Source: Streptomyces sp. GSL17-111
GTDB lineage: Bacteria; Actinomycetota; Actinomycetes; Streptomycetales; Streptomycetaceae
Direction of reading: 5' to 3'
Length of the DNA stretch: 64,000 nt
Assembly (NCBI RefSeq): GCF_037911585.1
Contig: NZ_JBAJNS010000001.1
Span: 1,487,001-1,551,000 of the forward strand
Shown: positions 1-7,589 of the stretch, piece by piece
Numbering within the stretch: the stretch's first letter is position 1
Layout of the letters: each line of letters opens with the position of its first letter
Program-made: the position numbers and the translations under genes
The notes under the pieces: generated by a model
Seen by the model: the letters and a program-made list of their open reading frames with translations, nothing else
Database searches by the model: none
Told to the model about the DNA's origin: nothing

Positions 1-579
1 ATGCCCGGCGACTGGTGGCAGCAGCGGGCCAACCACCGCGCCTACCTCGGCTACATGTGGGCCCACCCCGGCAAGCAACTGCTGTACATGGGGCAGGAGT
101 TCGCGCAGGGGGCGGAGTGGTCCGAGGAGCAGGGGCCCGACTGGTGGCTGCTGGACCCGGGCTACTCGGCCCGGGGCGACCACGCGGGCGTCCGCGACCT
201 GGTGCGGGACCTCAACACCGCCTACACCGCCACCCCCGCCCTGTGGGAACGGGACACCGAACCGGCCGGGTTCGCCTGGGTCGAGGCCGACGCCGCCGAC
301 GACAACGTCTTCGCCTTCCTGCGATTCGCCGCCGACGGCACGCCCCTGCTGGCCGTCAGCAACTTCTCCCCCGTCGTGCGGCACGCCTACCGCCTCGGCG
401 TGCCGGACGGCGTCCCGGCCTGGCGGGAGGCGCTCAACACCGACGCCGCCCGCTACGGCGGCTCCGGGGTGGAGGTGCCCGAGACGGTGAGGAGCGAACC
501 GGTCACGGCGCAGGGGCGGCCGTCCAGCATCGCGCTGACCCTGCCGCCGCTGGCCACACTCTGGCTGCGGCCAGCCTGA
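1..579 (+). CDS. glgB: 1,4-alpha-glucan branching enzyme GlgB, C-terminal part (5' end outside window)
   Basis: This is the last 192 residues of a GH13 glycogen branching enzyme, which makes alpha-1,6 branches in glycogen in the cytoplasm. The visible part holds the end of the catalytic barrel (HPGKQLLYMGQEFAQGAEWS, then the W-S-E-E-Q-G-P-D-W-W stretch typical of GlgB) and the C-terminal all-beta domain (FAFLRFA..LLAVSNFSPV), ending in LPPLATLWLRPA. The true start lies upstream, so the Met at position 1 is incidental. No other glycogen gene is visible downstream; the next gene is a dodecin with its own Shine-Dalgarno sequence. The identification is firm; only isoform assignment is open. Confidence 0.95.
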   Translation: MPGDWWQQRANHRAYLGYMWAHPGKQLLYMGQEFAQGAEWSEEQGPDWWLLDPGYSARGDHAGVRDLVRDLNTAYTATPALWERDTEPAGFAWVEADAADDNVFAFLRFAADGTPLLAVSNFSPVVRHAYRLGVPDGVPAWREALNTDAARYGGSGVEVPETVRSEPVTAQGRPSSIALTLPPLATLWLRPA

Positions 580-590
580 GCCCGGGGCCT

Positions 591-614
591 GAGCCCGGGG
601 CCTGGGCCCGGCTC
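591..614 (+). terminator. candidate terminator hairpin after glgB
   Basis: The arms gagcccggggcc and gggcccggctc form a GC-rich hairpin with small bulges, 12 nt after the glgB stop. The left arm is itself a second copy of the 13-nt sequence ctgagcccggggc just upstream. There is no U-tract, as is usual for this kind of genome. Confidence 0.4.
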
Positions 615-676
615 GCGGACCGTCCCCCGCTGGGGCACCGTGGGGAGGGAGGTACACCCCGACGGGAGGACGGTCC

Positions 677-892
677 ATGAGCGAGCACACGTACCGGGTG
701 ACGGAGATCGTCGGCACCTCGCACGAGGGGCTGGACGCGGCGATCCGCAACGGTCTCGGCCGCGCGGCACAGACCCTGCACGGCCTGGACTGGTTCGAGG
801 TCACCCAGATCCGCGGCAACATCGAGGACGGCCGGGTGGAGCACTACCAGGTCGGCCTCAAGGTCGGCTTCCGGCTCGACGAGCACGGCTGA
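677..892 (+). CDS. dodecin family flavin-binding protein
   Basis: This 71-residue protein has the full dodecin length and fold signature: a short N-terminal strand (YRVTEIVGTS), one helix (GLDAAIRNGLGRAAQTL), then two strands with LDWFEVTQIRGNIEDGRVEHYQVGLKVGFRL. Dodecins assemble as hollow dodecamers that store and buffer flavins in the cytosol. The conserved Trp of the flavin-stacking site is in LDWFEV. A ggaggga sequence precedes the ATG. The gene stands alone and converges on the phosphatase gene that follows, sharing a terminator with it. Confidence 0.93.
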   Translation: MSEHTYRVTEIVGTSHEGLDAAIRNGLGRAAQTLHGLDWFEVTQIRGNIEDGRVEHYQVGLKVGFRLDEHG

Positions 893-951
893 CCGCCGTG
901 CAGGCGGGCGGCCCGGCCCGGATGTCCCCGCCCGGCCCCGACTCCGGCCCT

Positions 952-992
952 GGCACCGGCCCTGACATCGGCCGGGGTCAGGGCCGGGTGCC
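952..992. terminator. bidirectional terminator shared by dodecin and phosphatase genes
   Basis: Left arm ggcaccggccctgac (952-966) pairs with gtcagggccgggtgcc (977-992) with a single bulged base and a 10-nt loop. The right arm overlaps the last codons and the stop of the converging phosphatase gene, so the hairpin lies within its 3' coding end. Confidence 0.65.
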
Positions 993-2687
993 GTCGGGCG
1001 GCACCCGCAGCGCCAGCAGGGCGACGTCGTCCTCCTCCGCCGCCGGTCGTGACCGGCGCAGCAGCTCGTCGCAGAACGCGTCCAGCGGCAGGTGCGCCAG
1101 TTCGGTGGCGTGCCGCGTCAGCAGCTCCAGCCCCTCGTCGACCGGCAGATCCCGGGCCTCGACCAGCCCGTCGGTGTACAGGACGACGGTGCTGCGCGGC
1201 GGCAGGTCGACGACGGCGTCCGTACGCTCGACGTCCAGTTCGGTGCCCAGCAGGAGCCCGCTGCCCTCCTCCAGCAGTCGTGCGCCGCCGGCTCCGTCCA
1301 GCAGGAGCGGCGGCGGGTGCCCGGCGTTCGTCCAGCGCAGCCGCCAGGCGCCGTCCGGACCGTCGGGGGTCAGCCGGGCGAAGACGAGGGTCGCCGTCTC
1401 GGCCTCGCTGATGTGCACCAGCGAGCGGTCCAGCCGGTCGACGGTGACGCTCGGCCCGTCGGCCTCCTGCCAGGCGAAGGCCCGCAGCATGTTCCGCACC
1501 TGCGCCATGCAGGCGGCGGCCTGGAGATCGTGGCCGAGGATGTCGCCGATCACCAGCGCCGTGGCGCCGTCCGGCAGCCGGAAGGCGTCGTACCAGTCGC
1601 CGCCGACGCGTGACGCCTGCGGCGCCGCCCGGTACCGGCACTCCATCTCCAGCCCCGGCACGTCCGGCGGGCGCGGCAGCAGGTGCCGCTGCATCGTCTC
1701 GGACACCCGCTGCTGACCGGCGTAGAGTTGCGCGTTGTCCACGGCCAGTCCCGCCCGGCGGGAGATGTCGTCGACGAGGGCCAGCTCGGCGGCGTCGTAG
1801 GGCTTCGGGTTGTCGGTGCGGGCGAGCGTCAGTGCACCGTGCACCCGGCGCGGCCCCGGCAGCGGCGCGATGATCGCCGAGCGCATCCCGATCCGGCCGA
1901 AGAGGTCGTGCTGCACCGCCGCGAGGTCTGAGTCCGGTGGGCCGACGTAGTCGCTCCGGTCCACGAGGAGCGAGGCCGTGGCGCCGCGCAGCACCCGCGA
2001 GAGCGGCCTGCGGGAGGACTCCTGCAGCGGCGGCATCGGACCCGCCAGCTCCGCCACCTCCACGTGCCGACCGTTCTCCATGTGCACGACGGCCACCCGT
2101 TGCAGGGCGCCCGTCTCACTCATCAGATCCACCACCGCCCAGTCCGCCAAACGGGGGACGGCCAGTCGCACCAGGCGCCGCAGCGCCTCCTGGAGGTCCA
2201 GCGTGGAGGTCAGCACCGCCGTCGTCTCGGAGACCAGCGCCAACCGGTCCGCCAGGTCCGCGAGCGCGGCGACGTGGTCGGGCGGCGCCGGATCAGGCCC
2301 CCGCGCGGCCCACGCCCGCTCGTAGAACGCGACGGCGGCCCCCTCCCGCGACCCCTCGAAGACGTACGGCATCGTCATGCCCGCGACGGGCAGCAGCTCC
2401 CCGTCGCCACGCTGGAACCACTGGTGGTCGAACTGCTCGGGGTGCCCGGCCAGGAACGCCTGCATCAGCGGGCACTGGGAGCGGGGCAACGGCTCCCCGG
2501 CCGGGCCCCGGTGCAGCAGGTCGTGCGCGTCGCGCCCGATCATCTCGCGCACCGAACGACCCAGCAGCTGCCGCGCCCGCCGGTTCACCGCGACGACCCG
2601 CCCCCGGGCGTCCTGCACGATGACCCCCGCCACCAGCCCGGTGAGCACATGGTGGATGTAGACGTCCTCAGCGGTGCGCCACACCAC
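978..2687 (-). CDS. PAS-GAF-PP2C (SpoIIE-type) protein serine phosphatase
   Basis: 569 residues with three domains in order. A PAS domain (about 10-110) contains GVIVQDARGRVVAVNRRA. A GAF domain (about 165-320) is followed by an SpoIIE-type PP2C domain (about 335-565) with the metal-binding motifs RVGGDWYDAF, IGDILGHD, TNAGHPPPLL and LYTDGLVEARD. Such proteins dephosphorylate STAS-domain anti-anti-sigma factors in partner-switching systems that control alternative sigma factors. No kinase domain is fused here and no STAS gene is adjacent; a STAS gene at the far end of the window (62065-62376) is not an obvious partner. There is no membrane segment, so it should be cytosolic, with PAS and GAF sensing an unknown signal. 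Confidence 0.9.
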   Translation of the reverse strand: MVWRTAEDVYIHHVLTGLVAGVIVQDARGRVVAVNRRARQLLGRSVREMIGRDAHDLLHRGPAGEPLPRSQCPLMQAFLAGHPEQFDHQWFQRGDGELLPVAGMTMPYVFEGSREGAAVAFYERAWAARGPDPAPPDHVAALADLADRLALVSETTAVLTSTLDLQEALRRLVRLAVPRLADWAVVDLMSETGALQRVAVVHMENGRHVEVAELAGPMPPLQESSRRPLSRVLRGATASLLVDRSDYVGPPDSDLAAVQHDLFGRIGMRSAIIAPLPGPRRVHGALTLARTDNPKPYDAAELALVDDISRRAGLAVDNAQLYAGQQRVSETMQRHLLPRPPDVPGLEMECRYRAAPQASRVGGDWYDAFRLPDGATALVIGDILGHDLQAAACMAQVRNMLRAFAWQEADGPSVTVDRLDRSLVHISEAETATLVFARLTPDGPDGAWRLRWTNAGHPPPLLLDGAGGARLLEEGSGLLLGTELDVERTDAVVDLPPRSTVVLYTDGLVEARDLPVDEGLELLTRHATELAHLPLDAFCDELLRRSRPAAEEDDVALLALRVPPDGTRP

Positions 2688-2748
2688 GGCAGGCCCTCCT
2701 CCGCACGTCCGCCCTCCCCACAGTCTCCCGGCTTCCCCACGCCCGCGC

Positions 2749-2812
2749 GCGCCCGGTCAGGCGTACGGGTCGGTGCGGGAGACCGGCGCACTCTGTGCGC
2801 CTGACCGGGCGC
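2749..2812. terminator. 15-bp perfect inverted repeat over the 3' end of the next gene
   Basis: The arms gcgcccggtcaggcg (2749-2763) and cgcctgaccgggcgc (2798-2812) are exact complements, spaced 34 nt apart. The repeat spans the stop codon of the 156-residue gene on the minus strand and would act as its terminator. A competing hairpin, ggcgcac-tct-gtgcgcc (2785-2801), sits between and over the arms. Confidence 0.5.
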
Positions 2813-3227
2813 GATGCACCGCCCACAGCACGGCGTGCAGCAGCGCCGTGTGCACCAGACGGCCGTCCGGCGAGGGCGGCGCGTACCAGCTCAGCGGCCA
2901 CGTCCCGCCCGCCAGCGCGGGCACCCCGACGTAGCTGCTGCGCGGGTCACGGGCGGTGCCGCCACTCGTCAGCAGCTCCGCCCCGGCGGGCCAGCGCCGC
3001 CGCGCCCCGCTGCCGGAAGCGATGAGGAAGTACACCGCCCGCTCCCCGTCCCGCTCCAGGATCACCGGGCCGGGATCGCCCCCGGTCAGCTCGCCGAACC
3101 GCAGAGCGATGTGCCGCCCGAGCGGGCCCCGCACCCGGACGGCGTCGAAGTACACCCCCGCCAGGCGCAGCTGCACTCCGAGCAGCGGCACCCACGGGAC
3201 GTTCGGATCACGCATTTCCCTGTTCAC
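2757..3227 (-). CDS. conserved hypothetical protein, 156 aa
   Basis: I do not recognise a family. The protein is a mixed alpha/beta sequence with strands such as VWVPLLGVQLRLAGVYFDAVRV, then RAVYFLIASGSG, a segment resembling a ligand-binding loop (SYVGVPALAGGTWPLSWYAPP) and a C-terminal helix (LVHTALLHAVLWAVHRARSG). No signal peptide or cysteines are visible. It is divergently transcribed from the XRE regulator cassette across a 121-bp region. Similar small proteins often neighbour DUF397/DUF5753 genes in Streptomyces; a link is inference only. Confidence 0.6.
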   Translation of the reverse strand: MNREMRDPNVPWVPLLGVQLRLAGVYFDAVRVRGPLGRHIALRFGELTGGDPGPVILERDGERAVYFLIASGSGARRRWPAGAELLTSGGTARDPRSSYVGVPALAGGTWPLSWYAPPSPDGRLVHTALLHAVLWAVHRARSGAQSAPVSRTDPYA

Positions 3228-3348
3228 GGGACCACTGTCAGTGCGGTCGCCTACGTTATGTAATGACCTGAACTCGACGGGTGATCAACTGTCGAGCCTG
3301 CTCGAACGCGGGTTGTGGCGTGTTGAGCCATGTTGAAAGGGGAGAACC

Positions 3349-4191
3349 ATGGCGACGGAAGAACAGCGGGAGTCAGCCTCCGGTACACGCCGGGCCATTG
3401 CTGATCTGGTGCGCTCGGCCCGCGAGGAGAAGGGGTGGTCCCAGGAGGAGCTCGGCCAGCGGATCGGCTACACGGCGGCGGCCATCAGCAAGTTGGAGAC
3501 CTGCAAGGACGGCGTCACCATGAAGATGCTCGCGCTCCTCGACCGAGAACTCTTCGACGGACGCCAGGTCTTGTCGAAGCTGGGTCAGCACCTGGAAGCC
3601 GACCGCTACCCACCCCACTTCAAGGACTACGCCCTGCTCGAACAAACGGCCCTCAGCGTGGCTGCCTACGAGAACATGGTGGTTGACGGTCTTCTACAGA
3701 CTGAGGAGTACGCGCGCGCTGTGCTTGAGTGCGGCTACCCGCCCCTGGAGATCGACGAAATCGACCAGCTGACGCAGGCACGGATGGACCGGAAGTCGAC
3801 GCTCAGCCGCAGGAATCCAGTCCCGTTGATCGAGGTGGTCATGGACGAGTCCGTGATTCAACGCCAGGTCGGTGACCGCAGGTGCATGTACCAGCAGATG
3901 CAGCACCTGGCTGAGGCTTCTGAGGCGCCCAACGTCACCGTCCAGATCACTCCGCTGAACAGAGGGTCACGCCGCTCTCACGCTGGCCTGCCCGGACCTA
4001 TGCACATCGTCGTCACGCCGCAGCATCGGCACGTCGTGCACCTCGAAGTGCAGCACCACAGTCGGCTCATCACGACCCCGGACCGCGTAACGGAGTTGGT
4101 GCAGCGCTATGCGATGATCCGCGCACAAGCTCTCAGCCCTGACCAATCGCTGGAGCTGATTCGAAAATCCGCGGAGGAGTGGAAGCAGTGA
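3349..4191 (+). CDS. XRE-family regulator with DUF5753 (Scr1-type)
   Basis: 280 residues. An N-terminal helix-turn-helix (about 18-75: LVRSAREEKGWSQEELGQRIGYTAAAISKLE) is followed by the DUF5753 ligand- or partner-binding domain (about 95-275, with the typical LLQTEEYARAVL motif). Family members pair with a small DUF397 protein and are described as antitoxin-like or developmental regulators. A good Shine-Dalgarno, aaaggggag, precedes the ATG. Its stop overlaps the GTG of the DUF397 gene by 4 nt, indicating translational coupling. Codon use looks slightly less GC-extreme than in the neighbours, which can suggest transfer. Confidence 0.92.
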   Translation: MATEEQRESASGTRRAIADLVRSAREEKGWSQEELGQRIGYTAAAISKLETCKDGVTMKMLALLDRELFDGRQVLSKLGQHLEADRYPPHFKDYALLEQTALSVAAYENMVVDGLLQTEEYARAVLECGYPPLEIDEIDQLTQARMDRKSTLSRRNPVPLIEVVMDESVIQRQVGDRRCMYQQMQHLAEASEAPNVTVQITPLNRGSRRSHAGLPGPMHIVVTPQHRHVVHLEVQHHSRLITTPDRVTELVQRYAMIRAQALSPDQSLELIRKSAEEWKQ

Positions 4192-4370
4192 TCGACTTGC
4201 ACTGGTTCAAATCCAGCTACAGCGACTCCAGCGGCGGTGCATGCGTGGAGGTGGCGGCCTGCTCCTGCGCGACCGTGCACGTGCGGGACTCGAAGGACAC
4301 CGGGCGGGGGGCGTTGAGCTTCCCGTCCGACGCCTGGTCGGCGTTTCTGATGGACGTCACACGGGGGTGA
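4188..4370 (+). CDS. DUF397 domain protein (partner of the XRE/DUF5753 regulator)
   Basis: 60 residues starting at the GTG that overlaps the upstream stop (GTGA). The ggaggag at 4173-4179 is correctly spaced for this start, whereas an ATG at 4179 lies on that site. The classic DUF397 pattern is present: LHWFKSSYSDSSGGACVEVA, then VHVRDSKD, then LSFPSDAWSAFL. These proteins bind or antagonise the DUF5753 regulator. Two Cys residues, in ACVEVAACSC, are extra compared with many members. Its stop overlaps the next start by 4 nt as well. Confidence 0.93.
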   Translation: MIDLHWFKSSYSDSSGGACVEVAACSCATVHVRDSKDTGRGALSFPSDAWSAFLMDVTRG

Positions 4371-4819
4371 GCGGGTCCACGGGCCCGTGGGCGCCGGACG
4401 CGGCGGGGGTGCTGCGGTTGCCGTCCGGCGTCCTGCTGCGAGGGCGGGGGCTGCGGCACGGGCCGCCCGGGGGACTGTCTCCTGACTTCGGGCTGTACCT
4501 GCTCGGCGAGGAGCCGCCGTCCCCGTCGTGGGAGGCCGACTGGGTGCCGTGGCCGGACTTCCGGCTGCCGAAGGACCCGCGCGGCGCGCGGGTGCGGTTC
4601 GCCGAGACGCTGGCTCGCGCGGCGTCGGAACGGGTGGAGGTCGCGTGCGGGGGCGGCGTCGGCCGGACGGGTACGGCGCTGGCCTGCATGGCCGTGCTCG
4701 ACGGGGTCCCGGCGGACGAGGCCGTGGCCTACGTGCGCCGCCACTACCACCGCCGGGCCGTCGAGACGCCCTGGCAGCGCCGCTTCGTCCGCCGCTTCGG
4801 GCGGGACGACGGGGACTGA
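4367..4819 (+). CDS. protein-tyrosine-phosphatase-like protein
   Basis: 150 residues from a GTG that overlaps the DUF397 stop (GTGA). The signature CGGGVGRTG near residue 95 fits the CX5R P-loop of cysteine-dependent phosphatases, followed by a helical segment (TALACMAVLDGVPADEAVAYVRRHYHRRAVETPWQRRFV) as in the PTP family. Upstream, WVPWPDFRLP could supply the general-acid Asp. It should act on phosphotyrosine or a related phosphate ester in the cytosol. The double 4-nt overlaps make it the third gene of the XRE-DUF397 operon, which is unusual for that pair. Confidence 0.75.
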   Translation: MSGSTGPWAPDAAGVLRLPSGVLLRGRGLRHGPPGGLSPDFGLYLLGEEPPSPSWEADWVPWPDFRLPKDPRGARVRFAETLARAASERVEVACGGGVGRTGTALACMAVLDGVPADEAVAYVRRHYHRRAVETPWQRRFVRRFGRDDGD

Positions 4820-4921
4820 CGGGCCGCGCCGTCGCGCGCCGCGCCGAGGTGGCACCGAGCAACTACGGCGGCGTCGTATGCGTGTTGGATGGTGGAGATC
4901 CACACGAGAGGGAGGCCGATC

Positions 4922-5860
4922 TTGACCTTGACCAGTGCACACGTACGACCGGCCCGCCGGGCCGTCATGGCGATGGGCGCGGGGACGGTCCTGGCCGCCG
5001 GTCTGGCGTCGGCCTCGGCCGGCACGGCGCGGGCGGCGGCGCCGAGCGGCGGCGAGGCCGTCGTGCGGGAGCTGCGGCGGCTGGAGCGGGAGCACAGCGC
5101 GCGGCTGGGGGTGTTCGCCCGCGACCTGGCCACCGGCAGGACCGTGGTGCACCGCGCGCACGAACGCTTCCCGATGTGCTCGGTCTTCAAGACGCTCGCC
5201 GCCGCCGCGATCCTGCGAGACCTGGACCGCGACGGGGAGTTCCTGGCGCGGCGCATCCGCTACCGCCTGGAGTACGTCGAGGCGGCGGGGTACGCCCCCG
5301 TCACCAGCAGGGCGGAGAACGTGTCCGGCGGGATGACCGTCGAGGCGCTGTGCGCCGCCGCCGTCAGTGAGAGCGACAACGGCGCGGCGAACCTGCTTCT
5401 GCGTGAGCTGGGTGGCCCCACGGCCGTGACCCGCTTCAGCCGCTCGCTGGGTGACCGCACGACGCGGCTGGACCGCTGGGAGCCCGAGCTGAACTCGGCG
5501 GAGCCGTGGCGCGTCACCGACACCACCAGCCCGCGCGCCATCGGGCGGACGTACGGGCGCCTCGTCGTGGGCGACGCGCTCACGCGGGGCGACCGGGAAC
5601 GGCTGACGGGCTGGCTGGTGGCCAACACCACCAACGGCGCGCGCTTCGGGGCGGGGCTGCCGGACGACTGGGTGCTGGCGGACAAGACGGGTGGGGGCAG
5701 TGACTACGGGGTGGCCAACGACGTCGGCGTCGTCCGGCCGCCGGGGAAACCGCCGATCGTCATGGCCGTGCTGACGACGAAGCCGACGCTGCCGGAGGGG
5801 CCGAACGACAACGCCCTGGTCGCGAAGACGGCCGCGCTGCTGGCCGACGTCCTCGGCTGA
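4922..5860 (+). CDS. bla: class A beta-lactamase, exported
   Basis: The protein carries all class A landmarks: the active-site SxxK in MCSVFKT (Ser70), SDN in SESDNGAAN, the omega-loop glutamate in RWEPELN and KTG in LADKTGGGS. It hydrolyses beta-lactams outside the membrane. I chose the TTG at 4922 because gagggagg (4908-4915) lies 6 nt upstream; an ATG at 4889 is in frame but has no ribosome site. The N-terminus has a twin-arginine-like signal (ARRAVMAMGAGTVLAAG...ARAAA). An inverted repeat spans its stop codon. No BlaI/BlaR-type regulator is adjacent. Confidence 0.95.
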   Translation: MTLTSAHVRPARRAVMAMGAGTVLAAGLASASAGTARAAAPSGGEAVVRELRRLEREHSARLGVFARDLATGRTVVHRAHERFPMCSVFKTLAAAAILRDLDRDGEFLARRIRYRLEYVEAAGYAPVTSRAENVSGGMTVEALCAAAVSESDNGAANLLLRELGGPTAVTRFSRSLGDRTTRLDRWEPELNSAEPWRVTDTTSPRAIGRTYGRLVVGDALTRGDRERLTGWLVANTTNGARFGAGLPDDWVLADKTGGGSDYGVANDVGVVRPPGKPPIVMAVLTTKPTLPEGPNDNALVAKTAALLADVLG

Positions 5861-5877
5861 GGACATCGGCCGAGGAC
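5849..5877. terminator. hairpin between converging bla and Uma2 genes
   Basis: gtcctcggc (5849-5857) and gccgaggac (5869-5877) form a perfect 9-bp stem with an 11-nt loop over the bla stop codon, 11 nt from the end of the converging Uma2-family gene. Confidence 0.55.
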
Positions 5878-5888
5878 AGCGGCGACCG

Positions 5889-6479
5889 TCACTCGCGCGG
5901 GAAGCGGTCCGTTTCGAGGACGAGGCCGAGGTCGGTCTGGGTGAGGTCGATGGGCTCACCGAAGTCGGCGATGAGCTCGGTGCGGTACGCGCCGTCCTTG
6001 GGGTGGGTGTAGAGGTGGCAGCGGCCGACGTAGGGGTCGGCGATGAGGTAGACCGGCACCTCGGCGGCCGCGTACGCCCGCAGCTTCACCCCGTAGTCGT
6101 TGACCCCGGTGCCCTTGGAGATGACCTCCAGCACGAACTCCAGGTCCTCCGGCGCCAGCCGCCCCTTGGCGTCGGCCTCGGCCCCCTCCCTGGCCTTCGT
6201 CAGGTCGGGGGCGAAGCCGTTCAGGTGCCCGGGGAAGTCGAAACGGACATCGGAATCGATGCTCTCATCGTCACCGAAGTGTTCGACCAGTTGAAGGTGC
6301 ACCCTGCTGATGATCTTCCAGTGGATGCGGCGCTGCGGGGACATGTGGACTGTCCCCTCGACAATTTCGACCTTGTAGCCCTCGGGGACGGGCAGCAGTT
6401 GCTCGAACAGCGCATCCAGCGTCAGCTCTTCTGCGTCGTCGTCGGCCATCTCGATCCTGTCAGCCAGTTCGACGGTCAC
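5889..6479 (-). CDS. Uma2 family (DUF820) restriction-endonuclease-fold protein
   Basis: 196 residues from the GTG at 6479, which has gggaggg about 8 nt upstream; a longer in-frame extension lacks a ribosome site and is compositionally different. Uma2 proteins have the PD-(D/E)XK nuclease fold. Here GYKVEIVEGTVHMSP gives the early glutamate, GFAPDLTKAREG the Asp, and EFVLEVISKGT the E-x-S/K core, followed by YDYGVK-like GVNDYGVKLRAYAAAEVPVYLIADP. They are abundant in Streptomyces and cyanobacteria, with unclear biological role. The gene is isolated and converges on bla. Confidence 0.88.
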   Translation of the reverse strand: MTVELADRIEMADDDAEELTLDALFEQLLPVPEGYKVEIVEGTVHMSPQRRIHWKIISRVHLQLVEHFGDDESIDSDVRFDFPGHLNGFAPDLTKAREGAEADAKGRLAPEDLEFVLEVISKGTGVNDYGVKLRAYAAAEVPVYLIADPYVGRCHLYTHPKDGAYRTELIADFGEPIDLTQTDLGLVLETDRFPRE

Positions 6480-6574
6480 GGTGCCGCTCCCTCCCCGCCG
6501 CGCCACACAGCGCAGCCGCACGGTCAACGATACGCACGGGCGACAGGACACGGGGGTGGTCGACGGGCGACGGG

Positions 6575-7378
6575 TCACCCGCCCGGCGGACGCCGGGCGC
6601 TGACCACGGTGGCGGGCGGGTCCGCCGAGTGGTGCACACGCGGCAGCAGCCCGCCTCCGGCGAGGACGGCGACCGCCGCCGCGCTCTGGCGTTCACCGGT
6701 CTCGACCAGGAGCCGGCCGCCGGGGGCCAGCCACTCTCCCGCTTCGGCGGCGACCCGGCGCAGGACGGCCAGCCCGTCGCCGCCGCCGTCGAGCGCCGCG
6801 CGGGGCTCGTGGAGCCGGGCCTCGGGCGGCAGCAGCGCCACCTCGCCGGTGGGGACGTAGGGCACGTTGGCCGCCAGGACCTCGACGCGGCCGTGAAGCG
6901 CGGGCGGGAGGGGTGCGAAGAGGTCGCCCTCGTGGACGGCGCCGTCGTAGGGGGCGAGGTTGCGGCGGGCGCAGCGGACGGCGGCGGGGTCGAGGTCGGC
7001 GGCGTGCAGCTCGGCCGGGGCGAGGGCGTCGGCGAGCGCGGCGGCGACGGCGCCCGAGCCGCAGCAAAGGTCGACGACGACGTCCGCCCGGCGGGTCTCG
7101 GCCAGCGCCCGCCGGACGAGGTGTTCGGTGCGGCGGCGCGGCACGAAGACGCCGGGTTCCAGGGCGATACGCAGTCCGCAGAACTCGGCATGACCGAGGA
7201 CGTGTTCGAGCGGCTCACCGGCGACGCGGCGCTCCACCATGCGGGCGAGGGCGGACGGCCCCTCGGCGGTGGCGAGGAGCAGGCGGGCCTCGTCCTCGGC
7301 GAAGACGCACCCGGCCGCGCGGAGTCGGGCGACGAGTGGACCGGGAAGGGGTGGGACGGCTGGTTCGGAGAGGCGCAC
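6575..7378 (-). CDS. putative protein N5-glutamine methyltransferase (HemK/PrmC-like)
   Basis: 267 residues from a GTG start. An N-terminal helical domain is followed by a Rossmann methyltransferase domain with the SAM-binding VVVDLCCGSGAVAAALA, acidic loop ADLDPAAV and the substrate motif LAANVPYVP, where PrmC proteins have NPPY. It should methylate a glutamine amide, most likely in a protein. The Pro-to-Val change in the NPPY motif suggests this is the paralog common in Streptomyces and not the release-factor enzyme PrmC itself. It is divergent from the oxidoreductase gene that follows. Confidence 0.85.
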   Translation of the reverse strand: MRLSEPAVPPLPGPLVARLRAAGCVFAEDEARLLLATAEGPSALARMVERRVAGEPLEHVLGHAEFCGLRIALEPGVFVPRRRTEHLVRRALAETRRADVVVDLCCGSGAVAAALADALAPAELHAADLDPAAVRCARRNLAPYDGAVHEGDLFAPLPPALHGRVEVLAANVPYVPTGEVALLPPEARLHEPRAALDGGGDGLAVLRRVAAEAGEWLAPGGRLLVETGERQSAAAVAVLAGGGLLPRVHHSADPPATVVSARRPPGG

Positions 7379-7589
7379 GGCGTGCCTTTCGGTATCGAAG
7401 GGCGCTCACGCGGTCACGTTCCTACGCGGGGTGGGGCGGGAGCACCCGTCCTGCGACGGCGTTGACGGGTCTCACCTCCTCGTCCCCTCGTTCTGCTGGG
7501 TGATCCGGTCAGCGTACCGCCACGTGTCGTGCCGCCGAGGGGCCCCGAGCGGTGGCTAGCGTCCTTGCGGGACGAGGCCGGAGGACGCG

